Shown here one piece after another: positions 20,888 through 33,000 of a stretch of 64,000 nucleotides of DNA. Each line of letters opens with the position of its first letter. Position 1 is the stretch's first letter. Position numbers and translations under genes: made by a program. The notes beneath the pieces were generated by a model. The model worked only from the letters and a program-made list of their open reading frames with translations, did not search any database and was not told where the DNA came from. Source of the DNA: Zygaena filipendulae (Eukaryota; Arthropoda; Insecta; Lepidoptera; Zygaenidae); contig OU015650.1 of NCBI GenBank assembly GCA_907165275.2, positions 11,872,001-11,936,000 of the forward strand, written 5' to 3'.

Positions 20888-22409
20888 CGCTGCCTCGTCC
20901 CGTCGCTCGTGCGTGCGACCGCGACCGCACGATCGATGGAAAAGAGACAAAAGAGCTGCGGCCTACAGTGCGTTCAGTTCAGTTGTCTTATGTTACTCTT
21001 TGCAGTTGTCTAGTATCTCTAAGTAGTTTGTGCAGTTGTCTTTGAGCTAGCAACAAGGGAGGATGTCGAAGTGTTAGCGGCAACAAGACGACTTTGCTTA
21101 CTGAGCTTTTACTACTACTCGATTAATTTTAATAAATGAAATCCTTACTTATTATTCTAAAAATCTTTATATTATAAAGTTTGTATGGATTGTATGGATG
21201 TTTGTTACGTTTTCACGCAAAAACTACTGAATGGATTTCAACTTTACAATATTTGAAACAATATTTGAAACTTTACAATAAAACAGCTATAAAAATATCA
21301 AAAAATAATAATAATAGCTATAGATTCCTATTATCATATTATATATCTACTGTCTGCTATCTGCTCTATAGGATTTTTTACCAAGCTTGGCTAATAATTA
21401 TTGTATTAATATTGCGCCATCTATGTATTGCTAACAAAAGTTTTTTGAAATTTGAACTGTCCTGTGCCTGTATGTGCGTAATACAGGTTCTCGACGGTTA
21501 AAATTTCATTTATTCCTGAAATAATCAAGAGATGTCGTTAACCATTATTTTGTAAACGTCGAAAATTAAATGCATGTATAGGCTAATATTTTGATCTTGC
21601 TTCAAGTAGAAGCAATTCAGAATAACAGATAGGGTACTTTTTATCCCGGAATTCCCGCAGGATCTTTGAAATTAACGCGGATGACACCGCGGGGAAACGC
21701 TAGAATATAATAGCTAGGTAGTAAAATAAATAAATTAAATAAATAATTAAACTTTAAATAAATAATTTAAAAAAATAAAATAAATAAAATTGTCAATATC
21801 ATCTTCTTCTGCGCCGGGTGTCATCGACTGTTTTTTGCGCAGGAGATGCTGTCGAAAGGTTTATTGTTTAGTGCGGTTGGAGGTCTACATATCTATCTAT
21901 CTATAAAAGATAGAAAGAATCCGCGATTCTGCACATTGAATATTTTTAACAAAAACAGACAGGGGACGGAACGGAGCGGACGGAAGGGGGGGGGGGGGGA
22001 AGAGTAGCCAAGCACAAAAAAAGGGTTTTTAAAAATCTTTTCTGTCTTTCTGTCTGTTCACGATAATCTCCGAATCTACTGATCGGATTGTCATGCGGTT
22101 TAGGATTAAGCTTAACCTGGAGTTTCATAGGCTTTGTTTCATTGAAATCGGATGTCGAAAAAGAAGTTGTTGTATAAAAAGAAGTTGTTGTATAGAAACT
22201 TTTCGCGCGGGTGAAACCGCGGGGCACAGCTAGTACTAATATAATAAAAGAGTAGAATCCGCGATTCTGTACATTGAATATTTTTAACAAAAATTGACAG
22301 GGGACGATAAACGAAGAGTAACCAACTATAAAAAAGGGGTTTTAAAAAATCTTTTCTGTCTGTCTGTCTCTCAGTTCGCGATAATCTCTGAATCTACTAA
22401 ACGGATTGT

Positions 22410-22443
22410 CTACCTGCGAAAACCACATGGTTTTCGCAGGTAG
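22410..22443. repeat. Perfect 16-bp hairpin, left copy only
   Basis: CTACCTGCGAAAACCA (22410-22425) and its exact reverse complement (22428-22443) enclose a 2-nt loop. The homologous place in the right copy (about 44705-44735) lacks the first arm. Confidence 0.8.
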
Positions 22444-23382
22444 ATTAAGCTTAGCCTGGATCTACATATAGGCTTTGTTTAATTCAAATCGGATGTCAAG
22501 AAAAAAAAGTTGTTACATAAAAACTTTTCACGCGGGTGAAACCGCGGGGCACAGCTAGTTTCTTAATAAAATCTAGTCCATATAACGTTTACTTTTTGGT
22601 TATTTTTGTGGAATCTATGTTTGGGATCCCAAATTATCGGTTTCTTTTAAAATAATTCTAGAAACCAAAACGTTTCTTGTTGCAAGTTACAACCAATCCA
22701 ATTATGCAGTTTAAAAGCACACAACCATCGCGGCCCAAAGTTGAAACCCGACTGAAGCGAGAACGCGAGTGTAAACACCACGCTCGCTTTGACGCGAGGT
22801 CCTTTGACTCGTGACCAAAAAACCGCTCCGGAAGCGAGCGGTGCGAGTGACGAGGCGAACCACGCGGCGAGCCCCTAGCGTCTGTTCACACTCGCGCCTC
22901 GTCCCTCGCCCCGCGCCTCTTGCTCCTTTTTCGTCACTTTGACTCGTGACAAAAAAGCCGCTCCGGGGGACGCGAGCGGCACGAGCGACGAGGCGAACCA
23001 CGCGGCGAGCGACGAAGCGCGAATGTAAACAGTCGCTCGGGGCTCGCCGCGTGGTTCGCCTCGTTGCTCGTACGCGAGTGTAAATGACGCTTTATAGTTC
23101 GCCGGTGTTTCGCGGCTTCGCGCGCGAATGTGGAGAGCGCTTTAGTAGTTTGTGTTAGTGCCTACTGTCAACTGCTTTAAAGTCCAACCAAATTACCGCC
23201 GTCGTGCCAACCACAAAGATCATATAATCACTACGTGCCAACCATTCCAACATTGCTACTAAAACGTAGTGGTTATATACTCTTTGATTGCTACAGACGT
23301 ACCGACGGTTGGCCATCCAACGGTCATTTGCCTATGCACTGAAGACGGACGTAATTATATGCATATACTACAATTACTACAA

Positions 23383-23809
23383 TAAAAGAGTAGAATCCGC
23401 GATTCTGTACATTGAATATTTTTACCTAAAATTGAGAGGAGTGATAAAAGAAGAGTAACCAAGCCCAAAAAAAGTTTTTAAAATTCCAAATAAAGTTCTT
23501 TTGTTTGAGTACGCCGTGCCGCTCGCTGCCGCGTTTGCAGTCTGGCCGAGCACGATGTTTGTTTGTTTGCTTGAAGGCGCTATCTCAGGAACTACGTACC
23601 TAATGGTGTTGGATAGTTTATTTATCGAGGAAGGCTATTGGCTAAATAGATATTAACATCACGCTAGAATTATTCCTTTTAACTTTTAAGAGCTTCCGTT
23701 GCGTAGGTATAGGTACCTTACATTACGTAAACGTTAGCTGTGGAATATATATAATATATATTTTAGTAGGTTTCCCTTCAGATGCGGGTAAACCGCGGGG
23801 CGCAGCTAG
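23383..23809 (+). mobile_element. Helitron of the tagaatccgcgattctg subfamily
   Basis: It opens with aataaaagagtagaatccgc and closes with gtaaaccgcggggcgcagctag before T, matching the two Helitrons inside the inverted duplication. A partly inverted repeat (gtgccaaccacaaagatc / tctttgattgctacagac) lies just upstream at about 23195-23330. Confidence 0.6.
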
Positions 23810-23812
23810 TTA

Positions 23813-25530
23813 TGTATAAAAGAATAGGTAGGTAGCAGGTTACCTAATAGGTAAGTAGTATATACCAACAACAAAGAGGATTCACAGACAGCAGACATTT
23901 TAGGTAAATAACAACTCTTGATATGATGCAATAAACGACTAACGGCTAACTCGACTAAAAACTGCCGTATGTCTAGATGGTCTAGATTCAAAGGTAACGT
24001 TTAAGAAATCCAAAAACAATTATTAAATTCATTCATTTCCAAACTTTAATATAAGTACATACCTATAATTATAAAGTAAAAGCTTTGATATAAATCATTA
24101 GTTATTATAATATGTAGTACCTAGGTACCTATCGCAGGTAGGTATTATATATTCTCACAATCAGATAGGTAGGTAAGATAGATACTCATTTAATTTAGTC
24201 ATCAATGGATCGGTATCGTGGAATGTCGGAGGGGGGGGGGGGGGGGAATGGACAATGGTCACGAAGAAACCAATCAATTCATAACATTTCATTAAGTACA
24301 ATAATACATTATTAATTTATTGGATTATGGTAACAACATTAAATACTGTGTTATTCAATAGTATAATAATATCTAGTAAATTCTAGTAGGTACTACATCA
24401 TTACATTATGTACATTTGGAAAATAGGTTCAGGGTGGGTATATTATAAGTCAGTAAAATAGGTAAGTGTTATTTAAAATCATTGTGCGTTATTAATTTCC
24501 GTTAAAACATAGGAACTGTTGATAGGTAGGTACACAATATTTGTTTACGTTTTGTAAGCGGAAACAATGATTAAGGTCAACTAGGTACGCAAAACGGGCG
24601 ATTTGTATGAATAATTAAATCTCGATTTAGTGAAATTTAAGTTGTATTCAAGCCTATAATTTGAAATGTTTATGTAAACATATAATTTAAGCAAAATTAA
24701 GGTTGAATTGATGAATCTTGATTTAATTATTTAGTGCAAGCCCTCCCCAAACTAACAATAGGTTTATTTGGTGAATTAACAGATCTATTGACATAACCAC
24801 TATAAACTCAAATGCATAAAAATATCAATAAAATATAAGACCACCTAATGGATTCACCGATTTAAATACAGTTACATGCATTCATAATTACGCACAACCT
24901 CCAAAAGTAGACCATTATGAACTATCTATAATAATATATAATATGTACCATTAAAACATTCACGTTTATTATAACATACGAAAAATTCTTTTATAATCAA
25001 TCGAATATAATACAATAATTTTGAAATCTTACAACTAACCAAAGGAATACAAAAATCCATTCCATTTCCATTATTTTTCTCGCCACATACATGAAAAAGA
25101 CAACATTCATACACACTGATACACAAGTGAACGCCGCCTGGCAGCGGCGAGCGATTAGCACCCGCCAGGCAGGGCTTAGCCTCCGACAGCCTCGACACAC
25201 AATCTATGAACACTTCCGAGTTGCAGGCTTACTCTTGATGATAATCACAACATTCAATCCATCCTATGTTCCGAGTAATCGAGTAAAAAACAATTGCTAT
25301 CGGATTTATATTGTGCTTAGCGCTAAGAATAACGTTCAGACTTCAGACGCAGATCTGGGCGATTTAAAAAGCTAAGGCTAATGTAAAAAGTATAATAATA
25401 ATAATTAAATGGGCATACAACCGGATTTAGCGCACGCAGTTTTGAAATTTTAAATGTGGTGGAAGTGGCTATGTTTCTCGAGGCAAACGCACGCACACGT
25501 CGGTTGATTTTTATATAAAATTTTAAATAA
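23813..25530. other. AT-rich stretch without recognised gene
   Basis: I see no convincing exon. A G16 run lies at 24231-24246. A short GC-richer patch at 25125-25200 contains overlapping open frames on both strands with no recognisable motif. Confidence 0.5.
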
Positions 25531-25539
25531 AACTAACGC

Positions 25540-25545
25540 TTTATT
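25540..25545 (-). terminator. Poly(A) signal after the ABHD17 3' exon
   Basis: TTTATT on + is AATAAA on the minus strand, about 230 bp beyond the end of the long 3' open frame. I find no AATAAA between the canonical ABHD17 stop and the next splice acceptor, which favours a transcript running this far. Confidence 0.5.
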
Positions 25546-25771
25546 TGTAATAGCTCTATAGAAAAAATAAGTTTATTGCGCCTATGGCTTACAATTGAAT
25601 ATCTCGACGCGTGATATTGCAAAGAACGTGCTCGAGACCACCAATATATCTTGCAAGTATTTGAGAACATAAAATTGTTTGTATCCGCTTCGAAATTAGC
25701 TGCATATTGCTCGAGCGGTTTCCCGCTAGATCTGCGTCGACGTTAAACTTCGGCTCGGCGATTTCAATCGT

Positions 25772-26940
25772 TTAACACGTCGTCTCCAGTAGGGGATCCG
25801 ACGGCTTCTTTACATATTCAACATCAGTAGACGAACAGATGACCTTCTGAGACGTGGACTTATAAAGTCGCCGCGGACGCTCCTCGTCGTCGGAGAACGC
25901 TCGGACGGGCGGGCGGGGCAGGAGGCGCGCGGGCGAGGGGCGGGGCGAACGCGCCTCGCACGTGCAGTACGCGAGCAGCTGCGGCCCGCCCGCCGCCGGC
26001 GCGCGCGCGCCCCGCGGGGACGGCGGCGCGGGCGCGGGGCTGGCGGCGGGGCCGGGGGCGGCGGGCGGCGGGGCGCGCGGCCGCCAACACTCGCAGCTCT
26101 CGTTGCCGCACGACTCGCACACGACGGGCGATCGACGCTCGAGTTTGCCGCGCTTCGCCGCCCAACCCGGCTTCGCGCTCGATTCGGGCGTCGACGATTC
26201 GCCTTCGGCGGTGAGCAGCCGATCGCCCGCCGCATCCGAGGCCGGCTGCGGCGTTGAAACTCTAACCCACGGATCGAAAGCGCGAGTGCCGTCGAAAGAC
26301 GCGTGGGTCGGCCCGCGATCGCGACCGCCGACACTCTTCAAATCGACCTCGCTCATTTTTCTCCACGGGTTGCCGGTGACGGTGTCGCTCCTGTACCGGT
26401 CGCGCAGGCGCCGCCGCGTCTCGGAGCCGCCGCCGGGGTCGGCGCGGTCGGCGCGGTCGAGCGTGAGGAAGGAGGCGCTGGGCGAGGAGCGCTCGCTGCG
26501 CACGGCGCGCGGCGGCGGCGGGGGGGGCGGCGGCGGCGGCGGCGGGGAGGCGGGCGGCGCGCGCGGCCGCTCCGAGTGCGAGCGCGCGCGCGGCGCTGGC
26601 GCGCGGCTGGCGGGCGTCACGTCGCTCAGCGAGCGCAGGTGGATGCGCCGCCGGACGCCCAGCGGCGAGTCCGCATCCGTCACGTTGATGCTGATGTCGA
26701 GGGCCGACGGCATCAGACTCTTGGGGCTGTCGGTGCCGACGTCGACCCGCAGCGCGCCGGGGTTGGTCGGTGTCGAGTCGCTCTCTATGCGGGTGCGCGG
26801 GCTCGGGGAGCCCTTCGCGGTAGCTGAATTCTTGCTCGGGCCGGTCCGGCTGGACCCGGCCCCCGCTAGCTAGAGCAACCTTTCTGTGGCTGAACTCGTG
26901 GTGCCGGAACTCAGTGTCGAAGCAGGATTTTGGTCATCAC
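25772..26940 (-). CDS. ABHD17 3' exon with long in-frame extension ORF
   Basis: A CTTTTAG-like acceptor at 26941 opens this exon. In the ABHD17 frame it reads 22 codons (DDQNPASTLSSGTTSSATER, LL), then TAG at 26872-26870 followed by CTAG, then 365 sense codons to the stop at 25772. The predicted tail is Ser/Pro/Arg-rich and disordered, with a 12-proline run, a NPWRKMSEVDLKSV segment, two Cys-containing patches (CESCGNESCECW, YCTCE) and an acidic SDDEERPRR near the end. The region is very GC- and CpG-rich, so few stops are expected by chance and the other strand is also open for 303 codons. It could be an extension made by stop readthrough, part of another gene starting at an internal Met (26713), or a non-coding CpG island. 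Confidence 0.5.
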
Positions 26941-27065
26941 CTAAAACGACAAAAAAACCATAATTTTTTACTTACAGGATTTTGGTTTATAAATTATATA
27001 AATAAAATTACTTGTAAAAAATTTCTTTCACCTTGAATAGTCTGGCCCGTGGCCGGCAGTCTTTG

Positions 27066-30000
27066 TCAGTTGAGCAATTCTACTGAAACAAAGCGTTTCA
27101 GTCGTTCTAAATATTGGTTGAAGAGCTCTACATCATTATGTCCAGCACCCTGAAACCAAATTTTCATAGAATTAAACATTCAGACCTTGTATTTGTAACG
27201 GGCTGGTATCCGCAACTCGACGACTAGGCGTCTATTTTGCGTGTGGTGGGAAATGGGAATTGTGTCATTCATTCAGACCTTTTCAAGCACTTAAATAATT
27301 AAGCAATAACAAGTGCCTAAAAATATTCATAGAACGCTTGAAACATCTTAAGCTTCTATAAATATTTTTTCTAAATCTACAACGGTAGTAATTTGGTTTT
27401 AGAATAACAGAGTAGGTATTTGCAGTGTGATGCGTGCACACAAACACAAGCGCACACGCACACACTATGTGTAGGAAAAAATGATTTCGAAAAAAACAAT
27501 AAGAAAAAATTATATTAAAGCTACACTAAGCAGGCGAATATTACCTCAACCCATAAAGGTTCAACTGCGCGTGGACAGCGCTCATATATGGCTAGTCCGT
27601 GGGAGAAGTCGATAACCTCATCTTCAGTTCCGTGTATAACAAGGACTGGAGAGGTCACTTTTGGAATTTTGTCAATACTGTAACAGCAAAAAATATGTGT
27701 GTGACTCAACTCATCATCAAGCTAGTATTGATTGTTATTGTACATAAATAACAACAGTAGATATTAGAACTTATGGTAAACACTATGCAACAACGCGCGC
27801 GACGTCGCAAAGTCAGGACTGTAGACACCATGTATATGTATTAAGATTGTTATTGTATTAGCAGGATAAAAATGCTAGTGGTTCTCAGATACCTATATTG
27901 TTTATTAAGATTTTATTATTTATGAGTAAAATATAATAAACAAGCTTAAAGCCGAACTGGTATTTTATTTAAATTAATATGGAAACAATTAAATGCAATG
28001 TAATAATAAATTCTCCAATATTATGTCAAACTATATACAGCAAGTATCCTAGCAACACAACATAGACGTAGTAAGGATTGCATGGATACTTTACATTGTT
28101 AAATACCAATGTATCCTTCATTTTATTATGTTACTGCTCCACCTGCGTTAACGTTAATGTCTAATGTTAACGTTGATGGTAATTTTAGGAAGTTAACCCA
28201 TTAAAATGTTGGCCACATCTACGTAATGCCTAAATTACCTCACTAATTTACGCGTTAACACGCACGTGGAGCAGTAGCATTACAATAAAATTAGTTTTAT
28301 TATTTATAGTAGGTATAAAAATATTTTAGCAAGAAACACATTCAACAATGATATTACAATAATTAAGTTAATACTAATTGTATATTTTATTAATAAAAAC
28401 TATCCTATCTTTTAAGTTGGACCAAATTACAGATGCTTACAAAATTTGATAAATATCGGTTCAGTAGTTTAGGAGTCCATCGCGGACAAACAACGTGACA
28501 CGTTACTTATATATATTAAGACTAGCTGTCCCCCGCGATTTCATCCGCGGTAATTTCGGAGTTCCCGCGGAGGTTGCGGGAAAAAAGTACTCTATGTCCT
28601 TCAGTTCCCGAGGGAATTCCGGGATAAAAACTATCCTATCTTTTAAGTTGGACCATATTATAAATGGTTGCAAAATTTTATCAAAATCCGTTCAGTAGTT
28701 TCGGAGTCCATCGCGGACAAACAACGTGACACGTGATTTATATATATTAGATATTTAAGATAAGAATAGCTGTCCCCCGCGATTTCAACCGCGGTAACTT
28801 CGGAGTTCCCGCGGGAAGTCCGGGAAAAAGTATTCTATGTCCTTCTTTGTGCCCTGACGGCCCTGACAGTACTTAACGGTGATTAGCTGTTCCCCGCATT
28901 AATTCCGGAGTTCCCGCGGGAATTCCGGGATAAAAACTATCCTATCTTTTAAGTTGGACCATAATATAAATGGTTACAAAATTTTACCAAAATCCGTTCA
29001 GTAGTTTCGGAGTCCATCGCGGACAAACAACGTGACACGTGATTTATATATATTAAGACTAGCTGTCCCCCACGATTTCATCCGCGCTAATTTCGGAGTT
29101 CCCGCGGGAATTCAGGGAAAAAGTACTCTATGTCCTTTTTTGTGCCCCTGAGTTCTGGAGTTCCCACGGGAATTCCGGGATAAAAACTATCCTATCTTTT
29201 AAGTTGGGTCATTTTGAATGGTTACAAAATTTTATCAAAATCCGTTCAGTAGTTTCGAAGTCCATCGCGGACAAACAACGTGACACGTGATTTATATATA
29301 TTAGATTAAAGAGATAAGATATGGGTGGGTGCATGGCGTGTTTGCCTATAATTGGATTTGCATTGTGGCACGTAATGTACTCACTACACTTATCTTAATA
29401 TATATAAATCACGTGTCACGTTATTTGTTCGCGATGGACTCCGAAACTACTGAACGGATTTTGTAACTATTTATAATATGGTCCAACTTAAAAGATAGGA
29501 TAGTTTTTATCCCGGAATTCCCACGGGCACTCCGGAATTAATGCGGGGAACAGCTAATCACCTTAAACTACTGTCAGGGCTGTCAGGGGTACAAAGAAGG
29601 ACATAGAATACTTTTTCCCGGAATTCCCGCGGGAACTCCGAAGTAACCGCGGATGCAATCGCGGGTGACAGCTAGTATACAATATTTTATAATGTAAATC
29701 TGTTGGCGAACCAATAAATAAATAAATTAATTAATTAATATGTACCATCAAAACTGATGTTGTCCGTGTAGTTAGGTGATTTGCACTAATAAAAACTAAT
29801 GAAATAACTGTTATAATTTGTTTAAGTAATTAACATAACTCTAGCAAAATTATTTATTCAACAATCAATGCACACCAAGGACAACATAAAAAAGAAAGAA
29901 AATACATATAAAAGTGATCATGTACCTACAAATGTCATGCTTATTCCATGTGGAATTTCTTTCAGCAGACCCACTTTCAAATATGTGGAGATGTGTGTGT

Positions 30001-33000
30001 GTTTGGATGTTTGGTACTCAAGCATTTAAACGCCCGATCGAATTTGGATGACAAACATAATAAATGTATTAACACATAGGTTCAGGATTCTGAATCAGGA
30101 ATGGGGGAACTCCGAAAATTACGCAGGCGAAACCGTGGGGAATATCTAGTAGTAGGTAAGATAGGTACCTACCAACCTAGCGCCTACGCCTATCCGTGTG
30201 CGCCTGTGTCTGACAAATTTCAGTGAACTTATGTTTTATTCCCTACTTCTATATAAATAACGATTATTTTATATAGTAGCTGAGTTGAAATTCCAATAAT
30301 AATAATAATAATCCACTTCACGACACACAGATCAACTTGATCCCACAGTAAGCTATAATTATTAGCTTGTGTCGTGGAAAGCAAACGTGGTATATACTAC
30401 ATAGAATAGGCTAGTTTCCTAAATTTTTATTTTTAGTCCGTTTTGTAGATTATTAAAAAATATTGGACACGTATTTTTTTATTTTTTTATGTAACCAAAA
30501 AATAACGGAGATATATCAAGTTGAAATTTCACATGACGTCACGCCTCGCTACAGTTTGTTCGCACGTTATAGCGAGCTGTGACATCACGAGTCCCCCACC
30601 CTAAACTTTAATGCGCTTTATCTATGCATATTTCCATTATTTTAAAAAAGCAAAAAATACGTGTCTTTTATTTTTTTATTATCTAACTGACGGACTAAAT
30701 AGAATTTCGATTTTTTTACCCAGGAAACTAGCCTATTACATATATATTATACTATAGATACATAAACACACCCAGATTCGAAAGTGGAACCCTGTGTGCA
30801 TGACACAAAGTGCACCTCCACTGGGAATCGAACCCGGAACCTCTTGGATTAACGGGCAGGCATGGTGACCTACTGCGCCAATCGGGTCATTGTATTCAAC
30901 ACAAAAAGTATCTGATGTCTTCCCTGACAATATGTATGCAAAATGTCATGATGAGTAATAGTAAAGTTGTGAAAGCATAACAAATACTCATATTCTCATT
31001 TAGAATAATAGTAAGGATTCACATTTGAGGCTCGGGCACAGTAGAGTCTACAAGTCAGTGAGCCATCATTATACATTCAACAAAAGCATTGATTTGTAAA
31101 CTTGCAATTAGTAGTAAGCTAGTCTCCAAAGCCTCTATATACAGAGGAGGGCTATTCTGCAGCCACACTAGTTAATTAGCAACATTATGCTATTAAAACT
31201 ATCTCTATAATTAATTAATCGAAATGTAGTAAAAATAATAAGTAAATAAGTGCAACTGAAATATTGATATGATATCCATAAAAATATGAATATGTCAAAA
31301 TGGAGCGAATATTACAACTTACTTAACACTAGGTTAGGTTTAGGTTTTTTTAATTTTTTTATTATTTTGTAAATTTATTCTGTAAAAAGCCTCAATTTAA
31401 GATAAATAAGTAAATGAATAATAATAATAGTACTGCTTTTAACAATTTCAATGATACGACTTACAAATCATTGAAAAGATTTTAAGAGCAATTTAAAATG
31501 TTATCATTATTATTAATTACTAGCTATGCCCTGCGGTTTCACCCACGGTAATTTCAGAGTTCCCGCGGGAATTCCGGGATAAAAAGTACCCTATGTCCTT
31601 CTCTGTAGCCCTGACAATGTGCATGCCAAATTTCATCCAAATCCGTTCAGCTGTTTTTGCTTGATTGTATAACAAACATCCAAACATCCAAACATCTAAA
31701 CATCCAAACATCCACACTTTCACATTTGTAATATTAGTAGGATATAAACTTTATAAAAGTACATTTTATAAAACCTACTAAACTTAATTGTTCTTAATTT
31801 GTATCCTTGTAACAAAAAAAAAATTTAGGGTGAGATAACATTGTTGACTGTGTATTTTTAATGATAATTAATTTACACACAACTCTATCAGTAAGGCACT
31901 GATAGAAAAATAAGTGTCTCAACTTTTAAATGATAAAAAAACTATCATAAGTAGGTAAGCAGTAGGCAATTACCTGCTTGAAATATTTAAAAACAATGTA
32001 ACCCACAATGCCATATTATGATACCATTATTGACAATGTGATCTGTCATAACTTATAAATTATGATACAGCTTCTACCAAGTGCAGGGATCAAAACTATG
32101 ATTTATAATAATAATTATTATTATCATTTATTTATTATTATTTAATAATAATAATTAATAATAATTATTATTATTTTCAGAAGGGATATTGATTGTAATA
32201 TTTTATGAATAACAATCTGTCAATTACTATGAATCTATTAAACTATCATGGACCTATAAAAACATTAAATTGTCTTTATGAATTGAAATTTCATGAAAAA
32301 CCACCATCCAAGCTATCACATACCATATTATGTGACATATGAGCAATATGAATAGTGATGGAAAATAAGTGAATAGGACTTATTCACTAATCCTACAAGT
32401 ATCCAACATTTAAAAGCCTCAGCATTTGTTTGGTGTCATAAAGCAGTAGAACGAACTTCCTAGTTTTAATTGAAGCATTACAACTGAAAGCCTGAAAATT
32501 GGTGTCATTTAGATGGCAATAGATGGCATGTTTTGATTCAAGCTATCAAAGTGATACCAATTTATAGTATAGTCTAATTGTTTTTATATATTTTTTTAGA
32601 CTAAACCAATGATAATAATAAATATCTATTTGTTTTTGATACAGAAATAGCATTTTATTGTTTGCTTCCCCCTCGGGTCCCCTGGCTGGCTTTGTGGTTA
32701 ACAGCATTAAAAATAATTAAGTAAAATTAAGATTGTTGAACTTTTGATATCAAGCTATTAGTGTATCACTTTACTTATTAAGAGCATAACAACAAAAAAT
32801 AAAAAAAAAAACCTTTACATTTATTTTTTCAATTCATCTAAATTCTAAACAATTCTTAATGGAACTTTATCACCAGCAAGCATATAAAATACAAAAGAAA
32901 ATCAATTTTGGTAGGTGTCTAAACTGAATTTCTTTGAAAGAACTTTTATTTTACAACATACCTTGGGAAGGCATCAAAAAACCATGTCCTCTTAGTGTTG

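Larger units (their letters stand above)
20711..23086 (+). repeat. Inverted composite duplication, left copy
   Basis: This stretch matches 43848-46340 in reverse orientation along its whole length. Both copies contain, in the same order, two hairpin units (20727-20795, 20819-20887 here), a spacer ending cgaagtgttagcggcaac, a Helitron (about 21150-21711), two Helitrons of a second subfamily (about 21900-22233 and 22236-22559) and a GC-rich block (22735-23086). Each copy is bounded by TTTACACTCGCG-type ends. Differences are small indels, one hairpin conversion at 22410-22443 and a 54-bp segment at about 20991-21044 absent from the right copy. Open frames here are repeat translations. Confidence 0.85.

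Noticed and set aside
24926..25375. Overlapping frames around the GC-richer patch at 25.1 kb
   Set aside because: No motif, no splice support, and frames on both strands of similar length.
25962..26873. 303-codon frame on the + strand opposite the ABHD17 3' exon
   Set aside because: Composition is that of a GC-rich antisense shadow (poly-Gly opposite poly-Pro), with no start context or splice logic. It still weakens the coding argument for the minus frame, which is why that confidence is held at 0.5.
27066..27149. Exon skipping or an alternative donor as the way to join ABHD17 to the 3' ORF
   Set aside because: Skipping exon 3 joins phase 0 to an exon that needs phase 1, and the only GT sites inside exon 3 also give the wrong frame. 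Only readthrough keeps the frame.
30820..30880. A tRNA gene on the minus strand
   Set aside because: A and B boxes are present but acceptor and anticodon stems do not pair convincingly, and the same sequence recurs as the head of a dispersed SINE.
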